Positions 35,806-48,251 of a DNA stretch of 64,000 nt are shown here, piece after piece. This stretch comes from JAGAJR01 sp048463395. GTDB taxonomy: Bacteria > Pseudomonadota > Alphaproteobacteria > RF32 > CAG-239. Each line of letters begins with the position of its first letter. Position 1 is the first letter of the stretch. Where the stretch lies: contig DBFWPL010000010.1 of the NCBI GenBank assembly GCA_048463395.1, positions 1 through 64,000 of the forward strand. The letters are read 5' to 3'. The translations under genes and the position numbers were made by a program. Below the pieces are notes generated by a model, which ran no database searches, was not told where the DNA came from, and saw only the letters and a list, made by a program, of their open reading frames with translations.

Positions 35806-37485
35806 ATGTCAATTAAGTTAGCCGTTCCGGAAAAAACAATAACTCACCTCAAACCAAGAATATCCGTAATCGGCGTCGGCGGCGGAGGCGGAAATGCCGT
35901 CAATAACATGATTGCCCAACAACTTGAAGGTGTTGACTTTATCGTTGCCAACACAGATGCTCAAGCTCTTGCTCATTCATCTGCCAGCCGTAAAATCCAA
36001 TTAGGACTTGAGACCACTCAAGGATTAGGTGCCGGTGCTAGACCGGAAGTCGGACGTGCCGCAGCCGAAGAGGCCAAAGAAGAAATTGAAAGAGAGTTGG
36101 AAGGAGCCAACATGGTCTTCATTACTGCCGGAATGGGTGGCGGAACGGGTTCCGGTGCCGCTCCGGTTGTTGCCAGACTGGCAAAAGAAAAAGGTATCCT
36201 AACCGTGGGCGTTGTTACCAAACCATTTCAGTTCGAAGGCCGCAAACGTTATGAGACAGCCGAAGCCGCTGTTGAAGATTTCACCTCTTCCGTAGACAGT
36301 ATCATTATCATTCCGAACCAAAATTTGTTCCGCATTGCCGACAAAAAGACCACTCTGGCAGATGCGTTCATTATGGCAGACAATGTGTTATATGCCGGTG
36401 TCCGCTCCATTACCGATTTAATGATGATGCCGGGACTGATTAACCTTGATTTTGCCGACATCAAAAGCATTATGCAGGACAAAGGCAAAGCCATTATGGG
36501 AACAGGCGAAGCCGAAGGTGAAGACAGAGCTGTTAAGGCTGCCGAACAAGCTTTGGCTAACCCGCTTTTGGATGATTGCTCCATGCAGGGTGCCAAAGGC
36601 GTCCTGATTAACATTACCGGCGGCTCGGACATTACTTTGTTTGAAATTGATGAAGCCGCCAGCCGCATTAAAGAAGAAGTTGACGAAGATGCCAATATCA
36701 TCTTCGGTTCAAGCTTTGATGAAAATCTGGCCGGAAAAATCCGTGTTTCCATTGTGGCCACCGGCATTGGTGATGCCAAAGGCATACAGCCAAAACCTCA
36801 AGTAAACAACAAACCGACAAGTTATATTGAAGAAAGTTACATTAAAGATTTAGAAGTAACTCCAACCCCTACACCGGAATTGGATTCAAATCTCGAAAAA
36901 TTCTCGGCAACCAAAGAAAAAGAAGTTGTCGAAACCATCGCCGAAACGATTGACGCATCATCAATTCTTTCCGGCGGCATGGAATCTGAACAAAAGGAAG
37001 AACCGATTATCCAGACTTCTATTGAAGAAGAAAAGTTCGAAGATTTCGATACACTGGAAAAATCTCCGGTTTTAAATGAAATGCCCAAAGCCTCCTCTTT
37101 GTTCAAAGCTATTATTAACAAATCAGAAGACTTAAATTCGGAAGCTCAGTTAGAGAACATCCTGTCTTCAAACGAAAATGTTTTTACGGCTAAAAGTTCT
37201 ATCAGAACCATTGAAGAAGAGCCGGAATTATTCCCTGATCACAATCCAACCCCTTTCGCTCGCCGCAAACAAGAAGAGCCTGAAGAATTGATTGTGAATG
37301 ACGATGAAGAATATACCCCAACTCTGATTGAAAGAGTAACAGGTTTCTCCATCGCCAGAAGAAACAGAAAGAAAAAAGAGCAAGAGCATATCCAAGAAGC
37401 TGTAACTCCTTCTTTCTCTGATGACGAATACCACACAGAAGACAGATTGAATTTGGAGATTCCATCTTTCCTGCGTCGTAAATAA
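35806..37485 (+). CDS. ftsZ: Cell division GTPase FtsZ, with long C-terminal linker
   Basis: A 559-residue tubulin homologue. The GTPase core (about 1-325) shows GVGGGGGNAVNNMI, NTDAQAL, the tubulin signature GMGGGTGSGAAPVVA and the T7 loop NLDFADIKSIM. An unusually long acidic linker of about 200 residues follows. It ends in EDRLNLEIPSFLRRK, the C-terminal peptide bound by FtsA and other partners. It is the last gene of the cluster and is followed by a terminator and structured repeats. Confidence 0.97.
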   Translation: MSIKLAVPEKTITHLKPRISVIGVGGGGGNAVNNMIAQQLEGVDFIVANTDAQALAHSSASRKIQLGLETTQGLGAGARPEVGRAAAEEAKEEIERELEGANMVFITAGMGGGTGSGAAPVVARLAKEKGILTVGVVTKPFQFEGRKRYETAEAAVEDFTSSVDSIIIIPNQNLFRIADKKTTLADAFIMADNVLYAGVRSITDLMMMPGLINLDFADIKSIMQDKGKAIMGTGEAEGEDRAVKAAEQALANPLLDDCSMQGAKGVLINITGGSDITLFEIDEAASRIKEEVDEDANIIFGSSFDENLAGKIRVSIVATGIGDAKGIQPKPQVNNKPTSYIEESYIKDLEVTPTPTPELDSNLEKFSATKEKEVVETIAETIDASSILSGGMESEQKEEPIIQTSIEEEKFEDFDTLEKSPVLNEMPKASSLFKAIINKSEDLNSEAQLENILSSNENVFTAKSSIRTIEEEPELFPDHNPTPFARRKQEEPEELIVNDDEEYTPTLIERVTGFSIARRNRKKKEQEHIQEAVTPSFSDDEYHTEDRLNLEIPSFLRRK

Positions 37486-37524
37486 AACGTCATTCAAAAA
37501 TTATTATCGTTATAAACCAAAAGA

Positions 37525-37548
37525 GCCTCCTATAACGGAGGCTTTTTT
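37525..37548 (+). terminator. ftsZ terminator
   Basis: GCCTCC-TATAAC-GGAGGC followed by six T, 40 bp after the ftsZ stop. Confidence 0.85.
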
Positions 37549-37553
37549 AATAC

Positions 37554-37577
37554 CTTAAACAATCTGTATTAGACAAT
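37554..37577 (+). repeat. 3'-arm remnant of the structured repeat
   Basis: CTTAAACAATCTGTATTAGA matches the 3' arm of unit 2 (CTTGAACAATCTCTATTAGA) at 18 of 20 positions, but has no matching 5' arm. It looks like what is left of a third tandem unit upstream of unit 1. Confidence 0.55.
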
Positions 37578-37578
37578 A

Positions 37579-37700
37579 AAAAACTCGGAGAACGAGGGAA
37601 ATAATAAGAAATAAAGAAAAATGTGAAGGAGTGTACAAACTAGTACATGACTGAACATTTTATCTGAAATTTCTGTATTAGTTCCCCGTTATACGAGCTT
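37579..37700 (+). repeat. Long-hairpin repeat, unit 1
   Basis: About 122 nt that fold end to end: CTCG/CGAG at the base, AACG-a-GGGAA against TTCCC-CGTT (one bulged A), AATA-AGAAAT against ATTTCT-g-TATT, AAAATGT/ACATTTT, and an apical GTGTAC-AAACTA-GTACAT. No open reading frame is present. Unit 2 keeps the same bulges with different paired bases. It could be a structured RNA, a processing or termination element after ftsZ, or a palindromic mobile repeat. Confidence 0.75.
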
Positions 37701-37702
37701 TG

Positions 37703-37827
37703 AAAAACTCGGAGAATGAGTCATATAATAAGATTGAAGAGTGAAAGTACCGCAGCGTACACAGACGTACGTGAGGACACTTTCATCTTGAACAATCTCT
37801 ATTAGATGACCATTATACGAGTTTTTT
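37703..37827 (+). repeat. Long-hairpin repeat, unit 2
   Basis: Second tandem copy: ACTCG/CGAGT base, AATG-a-GTCAT against ATGAC-CATT, AATA-AGATTG against CAATCT-c-TATT, TGAAAGT/ACTTTCA and an apical CGTAC-ACAGA-CGTACG. It ends in CGAGTTTTTTC, giving a terminator-like T-run toward the convergent ompA-like gene, which stops 5 bp further on. Together with unit 1 and the ftsZ terminator it fills the 346 bp ftsZ-ompA gap. Confidence 0.78.
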
Positions 37828-37831
37828 CTTT

Positions 37832-38470
37832 TTATTGGTTATTAATCAACGTAATCTCAACCCTTCTGTTTTGTTCCCGACCGGCAGCCGTAGAATTGGA
37901 AGCTATCGGATTGTTTGGCCCCATACCGGAAACACTGATACGGTTGGCCGCAACATTACGCAATTTCAGATATGTTGCAACGGCATCAGCACGTTTTAAT
38001 GAAAGTTGATTATTATAAGTCAAAGAACCGGTATTATCCGTATAACCGGTTATCTGAACTAAAGTCTTGTCATATTCGGCAATAACTTTGGCAACGGAAT
38101 CCAAAACCGGATTAAATGCCGGCTTGAAAACAGCTGAATCCGTCGCGAATGTAATATTACTCGGCATAATCAGATAAATACGACCATCTGCCTGCTTTAC
38201 CTGAACACCTGTGTTCAAAAGTTCCTGACGCAATTTACGAGCCTGAATATCCATATAGCCGCCAACAGCCGCACCACTGGCAGCACCGACACCGGCACCG
38301 ATTAACGCCCCTTTCTCTCCACCGACCAAAGCACCGATGCCCGCACCGGCCAACGTGCCGATACCCGTTCCCCATGCCGTTTTGGAAACCTTGCTCTCAC
38401 CGGTATAAGGATCGGTAGCACAAGCGGTCAAAAAAGAAACCATAATCAAAGATAAAACTGTTTTTTTCAT
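37832..38470 (-). CDS. OmpA-family outer membrane lipoprotein
   Basis: A 212-residue protein with a lipobox signal (MVSFLTAC, cysteine about 17). A glycine-zipper hydrophobic region (about 35-72, GTLAGAGIGALVGGEKGALI) is followed by a C-terminal OmpA-like peptidoglycan-binding domain with ITGYTDNTGS, LSLKRADAVATYL and NRRVEI. This is the YiaD-type architecture: anchored in the outer membrane and non-covalently bound to peptidoglycan. It is convergent with ftsZ across the repeat elements. Confidence 0.9.
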   Translation of the reverse strand: MKKTVLSLIMVSFLTACATDPYTGESKVSKTAWGTGIGTLAGAGIGALVGGEKGALIGAGVGAASGAAVGGYMDIQARKLRQELLNTGVQVKQADGRIYLIMPSNITFATDSAVFKPAFNPVLDSVAKVIAEYDKTLVQITGYTDNTGSLTYNNQLSLKRADAVATYLKLRNVAANRISVSGMGPNNPIASNSTAAGREQNRRVEITLINNQ

Positions 38471-38559
38471 TCCATTTCTCCTGAATTAAAACTGCTTTAT
38501 AATTTAGAAGATTCCTTCGTAAAGCACAAGTTTTTTTACAAAATCCACAAAACACAAAA

Positions 38560-38584
38560 GCGTTCTTTCCTTAAGAAAGAACGC
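38560..38584 (-). terminator. Terminator after the mini membrane-protein pair
   Basis: A perfect 10 bp stem GCGTTCTTTC/GAAAGAACGC with a 5 nt loop. On the minus strand TTTTGTGTTTTG follows. It lies 23 bp after the stop of the 47-residue ORF. Confidence 0.75.
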
Positions 38585-38606
38585 TTCTCATTCTTACGTT
38601 AATTTT

Positions 38607-38750
38607 TTAATGTTTCAAAGCTCCGTCTTCTGCTTGAGGTAATTTAGGCGAAGATAAAAACTTCTCTACACTGTTTTCGGTATAAGCCACACCCCAGAAG
38701 ATAAACGTAAGACAAAAAACAATCAATAACACAATAGATAACGCATTCAT
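38607..38750 (-). CDS. Mini membrane protein, 47 residues
   Basis: Reading on the minus strand from the ATG at 38750 gives 47 codons and TAA. The N-terminus MNALSIVLLIVFCLTFIFWG is one membrane helix, followed by a polar tail with SSPKLPQAEDG. Its size and the tail vaguely resemble CcoQ/FixQ-type oxidase subunits, but no cytochrome genes are near. No strong ribosome binding site is seen, so it may be coupled to the ORF 24 bp upstream. A terminator follows. Confidence 0.5.
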   Translation of the reverse strand: MNALSIVLLIVFCLTFIFWGVAYTENSVEKFLSSPKLPQAEDGALKH

Positions 38751-38774
38751 TTTTTAAATTTTAAAAGTTAATAA

Positions 38775-38915
38775 CTAACACCGATCAGAAAAAGAAATAT
38801 AAAGTTCTCGATTCAACCTCTTAATATCTTCTTTCGACCGCTTTAATTTTCTCTTCAATCTGACATACAGGATTCCCCAGATCAGATTAGAAATAATTAA
38901 TACTGCGTAACACAT
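38775..38915 (-). CDS. Mini membrane protein, 46 residues
   Basis: From the ATG at 38915, 46 codons to TAG. A single N-terminal membrane helix (AVLIISNLIWGILYV) is followed by a strongly basic, helical cytoplasmic tail (RLKRKLKRSKEDIKRLNREL). The layout is like CcmD-type small proteins, but the sequence does not prove it. It is immediately upstream of the 47-residue ORF on the same strand; together they look like a small bicistronic unit. Confidence 0.45.
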   Translation of the reverse strand: MCYAVLIISNLIWGILYVRLKRKLKRSKEDIKRLNRELYISFSDRC

Positions 38916-38994
38916 AATATTTTAAATTACATCGTCTTAAAAAAACACCTTATACATACTGCAACATAAAAAATTTTTCAAGAAATATTACAAC

Positions 38995-39024
38995 AAAAAA
39001 ACTCCCGCAGTTTTCCGCGGGAGT
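38995..39024 (-). terminator. rpoC terminator
   Basis: On the minus strand ACTCCCGC pairs with GCGGGAGT around an 8 nt loop, followed by a T-run, 23 bp after the rpoC stop. It closes the rplJ-rplL-rpoB-rpoC unit. Confidence 0.92.
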
Positions 39025-39046
39025 TTTTTAAGCTTATCAACAGAAA

Positions 39047-42000
39047 CTATTCTGCCGGTTCTTCAGCCTTTACTTCTGCTGAATGTTCCAGTTGTGCCTG
39101 AGCTGCTTCTTCCTTCAATGCAAGAATTTCCTTATCATTTTGAGCGGCAACTTTCTTCAGGGCACGCAGAACCGTACCTGTACCGGCCGGAATTAATCTA
39201 CCGACGATAACGTTTTCTTTCAATCCGGTCAGGGTATCAACTTTACCGGCAACAGCAGCTTCGGTTAATACTCTTGTCGTCTCTTGGAAGGACGCAGCGG
39301 AGATGAAAGACTTCGTCTGAAGTGATGCTTTGGTAATACCAAGCAGAATTGGATCAGCCTCAGCCGGTTCTCCGCCTTCTGCAATAGTCTTGGCATTTTC
39401 AGCTTCAAAGACATCGCGGTCAACCTGTTCTCCGATTAAGAAAGTTGTATCACCGACTTTGGTAACTTCAACTTTTCTCAACATCTGAGAAACGATAACT
39501 TCAATGTGCTTATCATTAATCTTAACACCCTGCAGGCGATAAACGTCTTGAACTTCCTTAACCAGATATTCAGCCAGTTTTTCAACGCCCAGAACACGCA
39601 GAATATCATGAGGAGCCGGTGTACCTTCAACAAGCAAATCACCTTTCTTCACAACATCTCCGTCCTGAACAACCAGATGACGTCCCTTAGGAATCAGATA
39701 TTCAAGAGCTTCACCCTTCTTCGGTACAACCGTAATTCTTTGTTTAGCTTTATAGTCCTTACCAAATTCAACCATACCGTCAATATCGGAAATGATTGCC
39801 TGATCTTTCGGACGACGAGCCTCAAACAATTCGGCAACACGAGGCAAACCACCGGTAATATCTTTTGTCTTGGAGCTTTCTCTAGGAATACGGGCAATAA
39901 CATCACCGACTTTAACGTCAGCTCCGTTATCTACCGTTAAAATAGCATCCACAGACAGATAGTAGCGGACTTCTTTACCGTTATCAAAATTAACCGGCTT
40001 TCCTTTAGCATCCTTCAGGATAATGCTTGGTTTCAAACCGGCACTGCTGGATTGAGAACGCCAATCAATAACAACCTTGGAAACAATACCGGTTGTTTCA
40101 TCAATACTTTCCTTAATGGAAACATTGTTAATGAGGTCAACCAATTCAGCTTTACCGGCTTTTTCGGAAATAACCGGAATAGTAAACGGATCCCACTCGG
40201 CAACTTTCTGACCTTTTTTAACCTTAGAACCTTCTTCAGCCAAAACTCTTGAACCGTAAGGAATATGATGGCGTGATTTTTCACGACCTTTTTCATCTTC
40301 AATAACGATTTCACAGTTACGAGCCAAAACAATACCGACACCTTCGGAGTTAATAACCATGTGGTTGTTTTCAAGTTTCAGAACACCTGCAAACGGAACT
40401 TCAACAGAAGCTTGTTCAGCAGACTTAGAAGCAGCACCACCGATGTGGAAAGTTCTCATGGTCAACTGTGTACCCGGTTCACCGATTGACTGAGCGGCAA
40501 TAACACCGACAGCCTCACCGATATTAACCGGAGTACCGCGAGCCAGATCACGGCCGTAACAAGCAGCACAAACACCATTCTTGGTTTCGCAAGTCAATAC
40601 TGAACGGATTTTAACCTGTTCAACACCGGCTTTCTCAACCACTTCAACGTCGTTTTCATCAATCAGTTTACCCTTTTGAACCAAAACTTCGCCTGTTTCC
40701 GGATGAACAATATCTTCCTGAATTGTACGACCGAGAATTCTGTCGCCGATGGAAACGATAACGTTACCGCCGTCAACAACCGGACGAACAATGATACCTC
40801 TTTCCGTACCGCAGTTGGTTTCGGTAATGACAACATCCTGTGCCACATCAACCAAACGACGAGTCAGGTAACCGGAGTTAGCTGTCTTCAAAGCGGTATC
40901 TGCCAAACCTTTACGAGCACCGTGGGTAGAGTTAAAGTATTCCAACACCGTCAAACCTTCTTTAAAGTTTGAGATAATCGGTTGTTCAATAATTTCACCA
41001 CTCGGTTTTGCCATCAAACCACGCATACCGGCCAACTGACGCATTTGAGCTGCTGAACCGCGGGCTCCAGAGTGAGCCATCATGTATACGGAGTTGATAT
41101 AACCGTTTTCGGTTTTAGAAATATTTTTCATCATCTCATCGGCAATCTTGTCGGTGCAGGATGCCCAAATATCGACAACTTTGTTATATTTCTCACCTTT
41201 GGTAATCAAACCGTTTTGATACTGCTGTTCAAACTCTTTAACCTGTTTTTCGGTATCTTCAATCAAACCTTTCTTCGCATCAGGAACAATAAGGTCATCC
41301 TTACCGAAGGAAATACCTGCCTTACAAGCATTGGTAAAGCCGAGCGTCATAATCTTGTCAACAAACAGAACAGTTTCTTTTTGTCCGCAATGACGATAAA
41401 CAATATCAATAATTTCACCGATTTCTTTCTTTTTAACCAAACGGTTAACCAGAGAGAACGGAACATTCTTATGCTTCGGCAAAATCTGAGAAACGATAAT
41501 ACGTCCCGGTGTTGTATCAACAATACCGTATTTAATCTCGCCGTCATCGGCAACATATTCCATACGGCATTTAATCTTAGCATGTAAGTCAACCGCCTTG
41601 GCATCCAAAGCCATCTCAACCTCATTAAAGTCGGAGAAGACTGAACCTTCGCCCTTCAAACCATCGGCATCATAAGTCAGATAATAAATACCCAACACCA
41701 TGTCTTGAGAAGGAACGATAATCGGTTTACCGGAAGCCGGAGACAAAATGTTGTTGGTAGACATCATTAAGACGCGGGCTTCCAATTGAGCTTCAACAGA
41801 CAAAGGAACGTGAACGGCCATTTGGTCTCCGTCGAAGTCGGCATTGAACGCCGTACATACTAACGGGTGAAGATGAATAGCTTTACCTTCGACCAATACC
41901 GGTTCAAATGCCTGAATACCCAAACGGTGCAAAGTCGGAGCACGGTTTAACAGAACCGGATGTTCACGAATAACTTCTTCCAAGATATCCCAAACTTCCG

Positions 42001-43219
42001 GACGCTCTTTTTCAACCATACGTTTAGCGGCTTTAATAGTTGTGGCGTGTCCATACAGTTCCAATTTTGCGTAAACAAACGGCTTAAACAATTCCAAAGC
42101 CATTTTCTTCGGCAAACCGCACTGATGCAGTTTCAATTCAGGACCGACGGTAATAACGGAACGACCGGAATAGTCAACACGTTTACCCAACAAGTTCTGA
42201 CGGAAACGACCTTGCTTACCTTTCAACATATCAGACAAAGATTTCAGCGGACGTTTGTTTGTACCGGTAATGGCACGGGCACGACGACCGTTATCAAACA
42301 ATGCGTCAACAGCTTCCTGCAACATTCTCTTTTCATTGCGGATAATAATATCCGGAGCATGCAGTTCAATTAATCTCTTCAAACGATTGTTACGGTTAAT
42401 AACGCGACGATACAAATCGTTCAGGTCGGAAGTGGCAAAACGGCCGCCATCCAACGGAACCAACGGACGAAGCTCAGGCGGAATAACCGGCAGAACATCT
42501 AAGACCATCCATTCCGGCTTAGTATTCGAATTGATAAATGCTTCAATAATCTTCAAACGTTTAATCAGTTTTTTGCGTTTTGCTTCGGAAGCATTGTCCT
42601 TCAATTCTTCACGAATGGATTTTCTTTCAGCTTCCAAATCAATAGAGGCCAGAATTTCCTTTAAAGCTTCGGCACCGATACCGGCACGGAAAGAATCTTC
42701 ACCATATTCGTCAATGGCTTCCTGATACTGTTCTTCAGTCAAGAGTTCATTAACGCCTAACGGAGTCAAGCCCGGCTCGATAACGATATAGCTTTCGAAA
42801 TACAAAACTCTTTCCAAAGCTTTCATCGGAATATCCGTCAGGATGGAAATACGGCTTGGCAGAGATTTCAGGAACCAGATATGAGCAACCGGAGCAGCCA
42901 GCTCAATATGGCCCATTCTCTCACGACGAACTTTGGAAAGTGTAACTTCAACGCCGCACTTTTCGCAGACAACGCCGCGGTATTTCATTCTTTTATACTT
43001 ACCGCACAAACATTCATAGTCTTTTACCGGACCAAAAATACGGGCACAAAACAGACCGTCGCGTTCCGGTTTGAACGTACGATAGTTAATCGTCTCAGGT
43101 TTTTTAACCTCACCGTAAGACCAAGAACGAATTTGTTCAGGAGAGGCTATTGAGATTTTGATTTGGTCAAAAGAATCACCGGAGACCTGTTGACCAAAAA
43201 ACTTCATAATATCATTCAT
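39047..43219 (-). CDS. rpoC: RNA polymerase beta' subunit
   Basis: A 1390-residue beta' subunit. Features in order: the N-terminal zinc site CLCGKYKRMKYRGVVCEKCG, rudder/lid region, active-site NADFDGDQMAVHVPL (catalytic magnesium aspartates), bridge and trigger helices (AAQSIGEPGTQLTMRTFHIGG) and the second cysteine cluster CETKNGVCAACYGRDLA. Length is normal for proteobacteria. It starts 20 bp after rpoB. Confidence 0.98.
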   Translation of the reverse strand: MNDIMKFFGQQVSGDSFDQIKISIASPEQIRSWSYGEVKKPETINYRTFKPERDGLFCARIFGPVKDYECLCGKYKRMKYRGVVCEKCGVEVTLSKVRRERMGHIELAAPVAHIWFLKSLPSRISILTDIPMKALERVLYFESYIVIEPGLTPLGVNELLTEEQYQEAIDEYGEDSFRAGIGAEALKEILASIDLEAERKSIREELKDNASEAKRKKLIKRLKIIEAFINSNTKPEWMVLDVLPVIPPELRPLVPLDGGRFATSDLNDLYRRVINRNNRLKRLIELHAPDIIIRNEKRMLQEAVDALFDNGRRARAITGTNKRPLKSLSDMLKGKQGRFRQNLLGKRVDYSGRSVITVGPELKLHQCGLPKKMALELFKPFVYAKLELYGHATTIKAAKRMVEKERPEVWDILEEVIREHPVLLNRAPTLHRLGIQAFEPVLVEGKAIHLHPLVCTAFNADFDGDQMAVHVPLSVEAQLEARVLMMSTNNILSPASGKPIIVPSQDMVLGIYYLTYDADGLKGEGSVFSDFNEVEMALDAKAVDLHAKIKCRMEYVADDGEIKYGIVDTTPGRIIVSQILPKHKNVPFSLVNRLVKKKEIGEIIDIVYRHCGQKETVLFVDKIMTLGFTNACKAGISFGKDDLIVPDAKKGLIEDTEKQVKEFEQQYQNGLITKGEKYNKVVDIWASCTDKIADEMMKNISKTENGYINSVYMMAHSGARGSAAQMRQLAGMRGLMAKPSGEIIEQPIISNFKEGLTVLEYFNSTHGARKGLADTALKTANSGYLTRRLVDVAQDVVITETNCGTERGIIVRPVVDGGNVIVSIGDRILGRTIQEDIVHPETGEVLVQKGKLIDENDVEVVEKAGVEQVKIRSVLTCETKNGVCAACYGRDLARGTPVNIGEAVGVIAAQSIGEPGTQLTMRTFHIGGAASKSAEQASVEVPFAGVLKLENNHMVINSEGVGIVLARNCEIVIEDEKGREKSRHHIPYGSRVLAEEGSKVKKGQKVAEWDPFTIPVISEKAGKAELVDLINNVSIKESIDETTGIVSKVVIDWRSQSSSAGLKPSIILKDAKGKPVNFDNGKEVRYYLSVDAILTVDNGADVKVGDVIARIPRESSKTKDITGGLPRVAELFEARRPKDQAIISDIDGMVEFGKDYKAKQRITVVPKKGEALEYLIPKGRHLVVQDGDVVKKGDLLVEGTPAPHDILRVLGVEKLAEYLVKEVQDVYRLQGVKINDKHIEVIVSQMLRKVEVTKVGDTTFLIGEQVDRDVFEAENAKTIAEGGEPAEADPILLGITKASLQTKSFISAASFQETTRVLTEAAVAGKVDTLTGLKENVIVGRLIPAGTGTVLRALKKVAAQNDKEILALKEEAAQAQLEHSAEVKAEEPAE

Positions 43220-43239
43220 GTAAATAAAACTCCTTTACC

Positions 43240-47415
<4,176 letters not shown>

Positions 47416-47617
47416 TGTGCTTTCATCCCTTTGGTTAAGATTTCTGTAACAATCCTATCAGCCTAAACTGAAACCCGATTACAGAAGGGTTAAATATAAT
47501 TAAAAGTTTTACAATCTCGCCAAACCCTCGGATACAGCCATATCCTCTTAACGATGATTACATACTAATACCAACTCTTAAAAAAGCGTAAAACAAATTT
47601 TGCATTTAAAACGAGTC

Positions 47618-47646
47618 AAGGGCCTGATCCGACAGCCCTTTTTTTG
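47618..47646 (+). terminator. Hairpin with T-run in the rplL-rpoB spacer (plus-strand sense)
   Basis: AAGGGC and GCCCTT pair over an 11 nt loop and are followed by seven T on the plus strand, antisense to rpoB. No plus-strand gene needs it. On the minus strand the same hairpin, without a T-run, could be part of the rpoB attenuator. Confidence 0.4.
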
Positions 47647-47753
47647 AAAATAATTCTGCTCTAAACTTTCTCATCGGCACTCCGGCAATCAAGCTTAGAA
47701 CTTAAGAATATTCCCAAACGTCTTCGGAAAAATTCTTAATAATACCGAAATAC

Positions 47754-47801
47754 ACGGAAAGGATTTGAAGAAAGACGCATCGCTTTCCCCAAATCCACCG
47801 T
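47754..47801 (-). promoter_or_regulatory. Long hairpin directly after rplL (processing/attenuation candidate)
   Basis: ACGG/CCGT, GGATTT/AAATCC and GAAAG-CG/CG-CTTTC stack into one interrupted stem with a 3 nt loop, 15-62 bp after the rplL stop in the 400 bp rplL-rpoB gap. In E. coli the equivalent gap carries an RNase III site and an attenuator that set rpoB levels. Same position and shape suggest the same job here. The rest of the gap shows no gene. Confidence 0.55.
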
Positions 47802-47815
47802 ATATCAAAACTTAA

Positions 47816-48190
47816 TTACTTAAGTTCAACTTTAGCACCAGCGGCTTCCAATTTAGCTTTGATTTCTTCAGCTTCAGCCTTAGGAGCAGCTTCTTTAACA
47901 GTTTTAGGAGCACCGTCAACCAAATCTTTAGCTTCTTTCAAGCCCAATTGTGTGATTGCACGGATTTCTTTAATAACGTTAATTTTGTTTGCACCGGCAT
48001 CTGCCAAGATAACATCAAATTCATCTTTTTCTTCAGCAGCAGCGGCACCGGCGGCAGCACCACCGGCAGCAACGGCAACGGCAGCAGCGGCGGAAACGCC
48101 CCATTTTTCTTCTAACATTTTTGACAAGTCAGCAGCTTCCATAACTGTCAAAGCTGACAATTCATCTACTAATTTGGCTAAATCGGCCAT
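47816..48190 (-). CDS. rplL: 50S ribosomal protein L7/L12
   Basis: A 124-residue stalk protein: N-terminal dimerisation helices (LAKLVDELSALTVMEAADL), an alanine/glycine-rich hinge (about 38-55) and the C-terminal factor-binding domain EFDVILADAGANKINVIKEI with LGLKEAKDLVDGAPK. It recruits translational GTPases. It is 171 bp after rplJ, an unusually wide gap that contains a long hairpin. Confidence 0.97.
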   Translation of the reverse strand: MADLAKLVDELSALTVMEAADLSKMLEEKWGVSAAAAVAVAAGGAAAGAAAAEEKDEFDVILADAGANKINVIKEIRAITQLGLKEAKDLVDGAPKTVKEAAPKAEAEEIKAKLEAAGAKVELK

Positions 48191-48251
48191 TTTTTTTCTC
48201 CAATAAAATAAATTAAATCAAATTAAAAACTTTGTTACTCTCTCACTTAAA

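Noticed and set aside
37579..37827. CRISPR array
   Set aside because: The two units are long self-complementary hairpins without constant short repeats and spacers.
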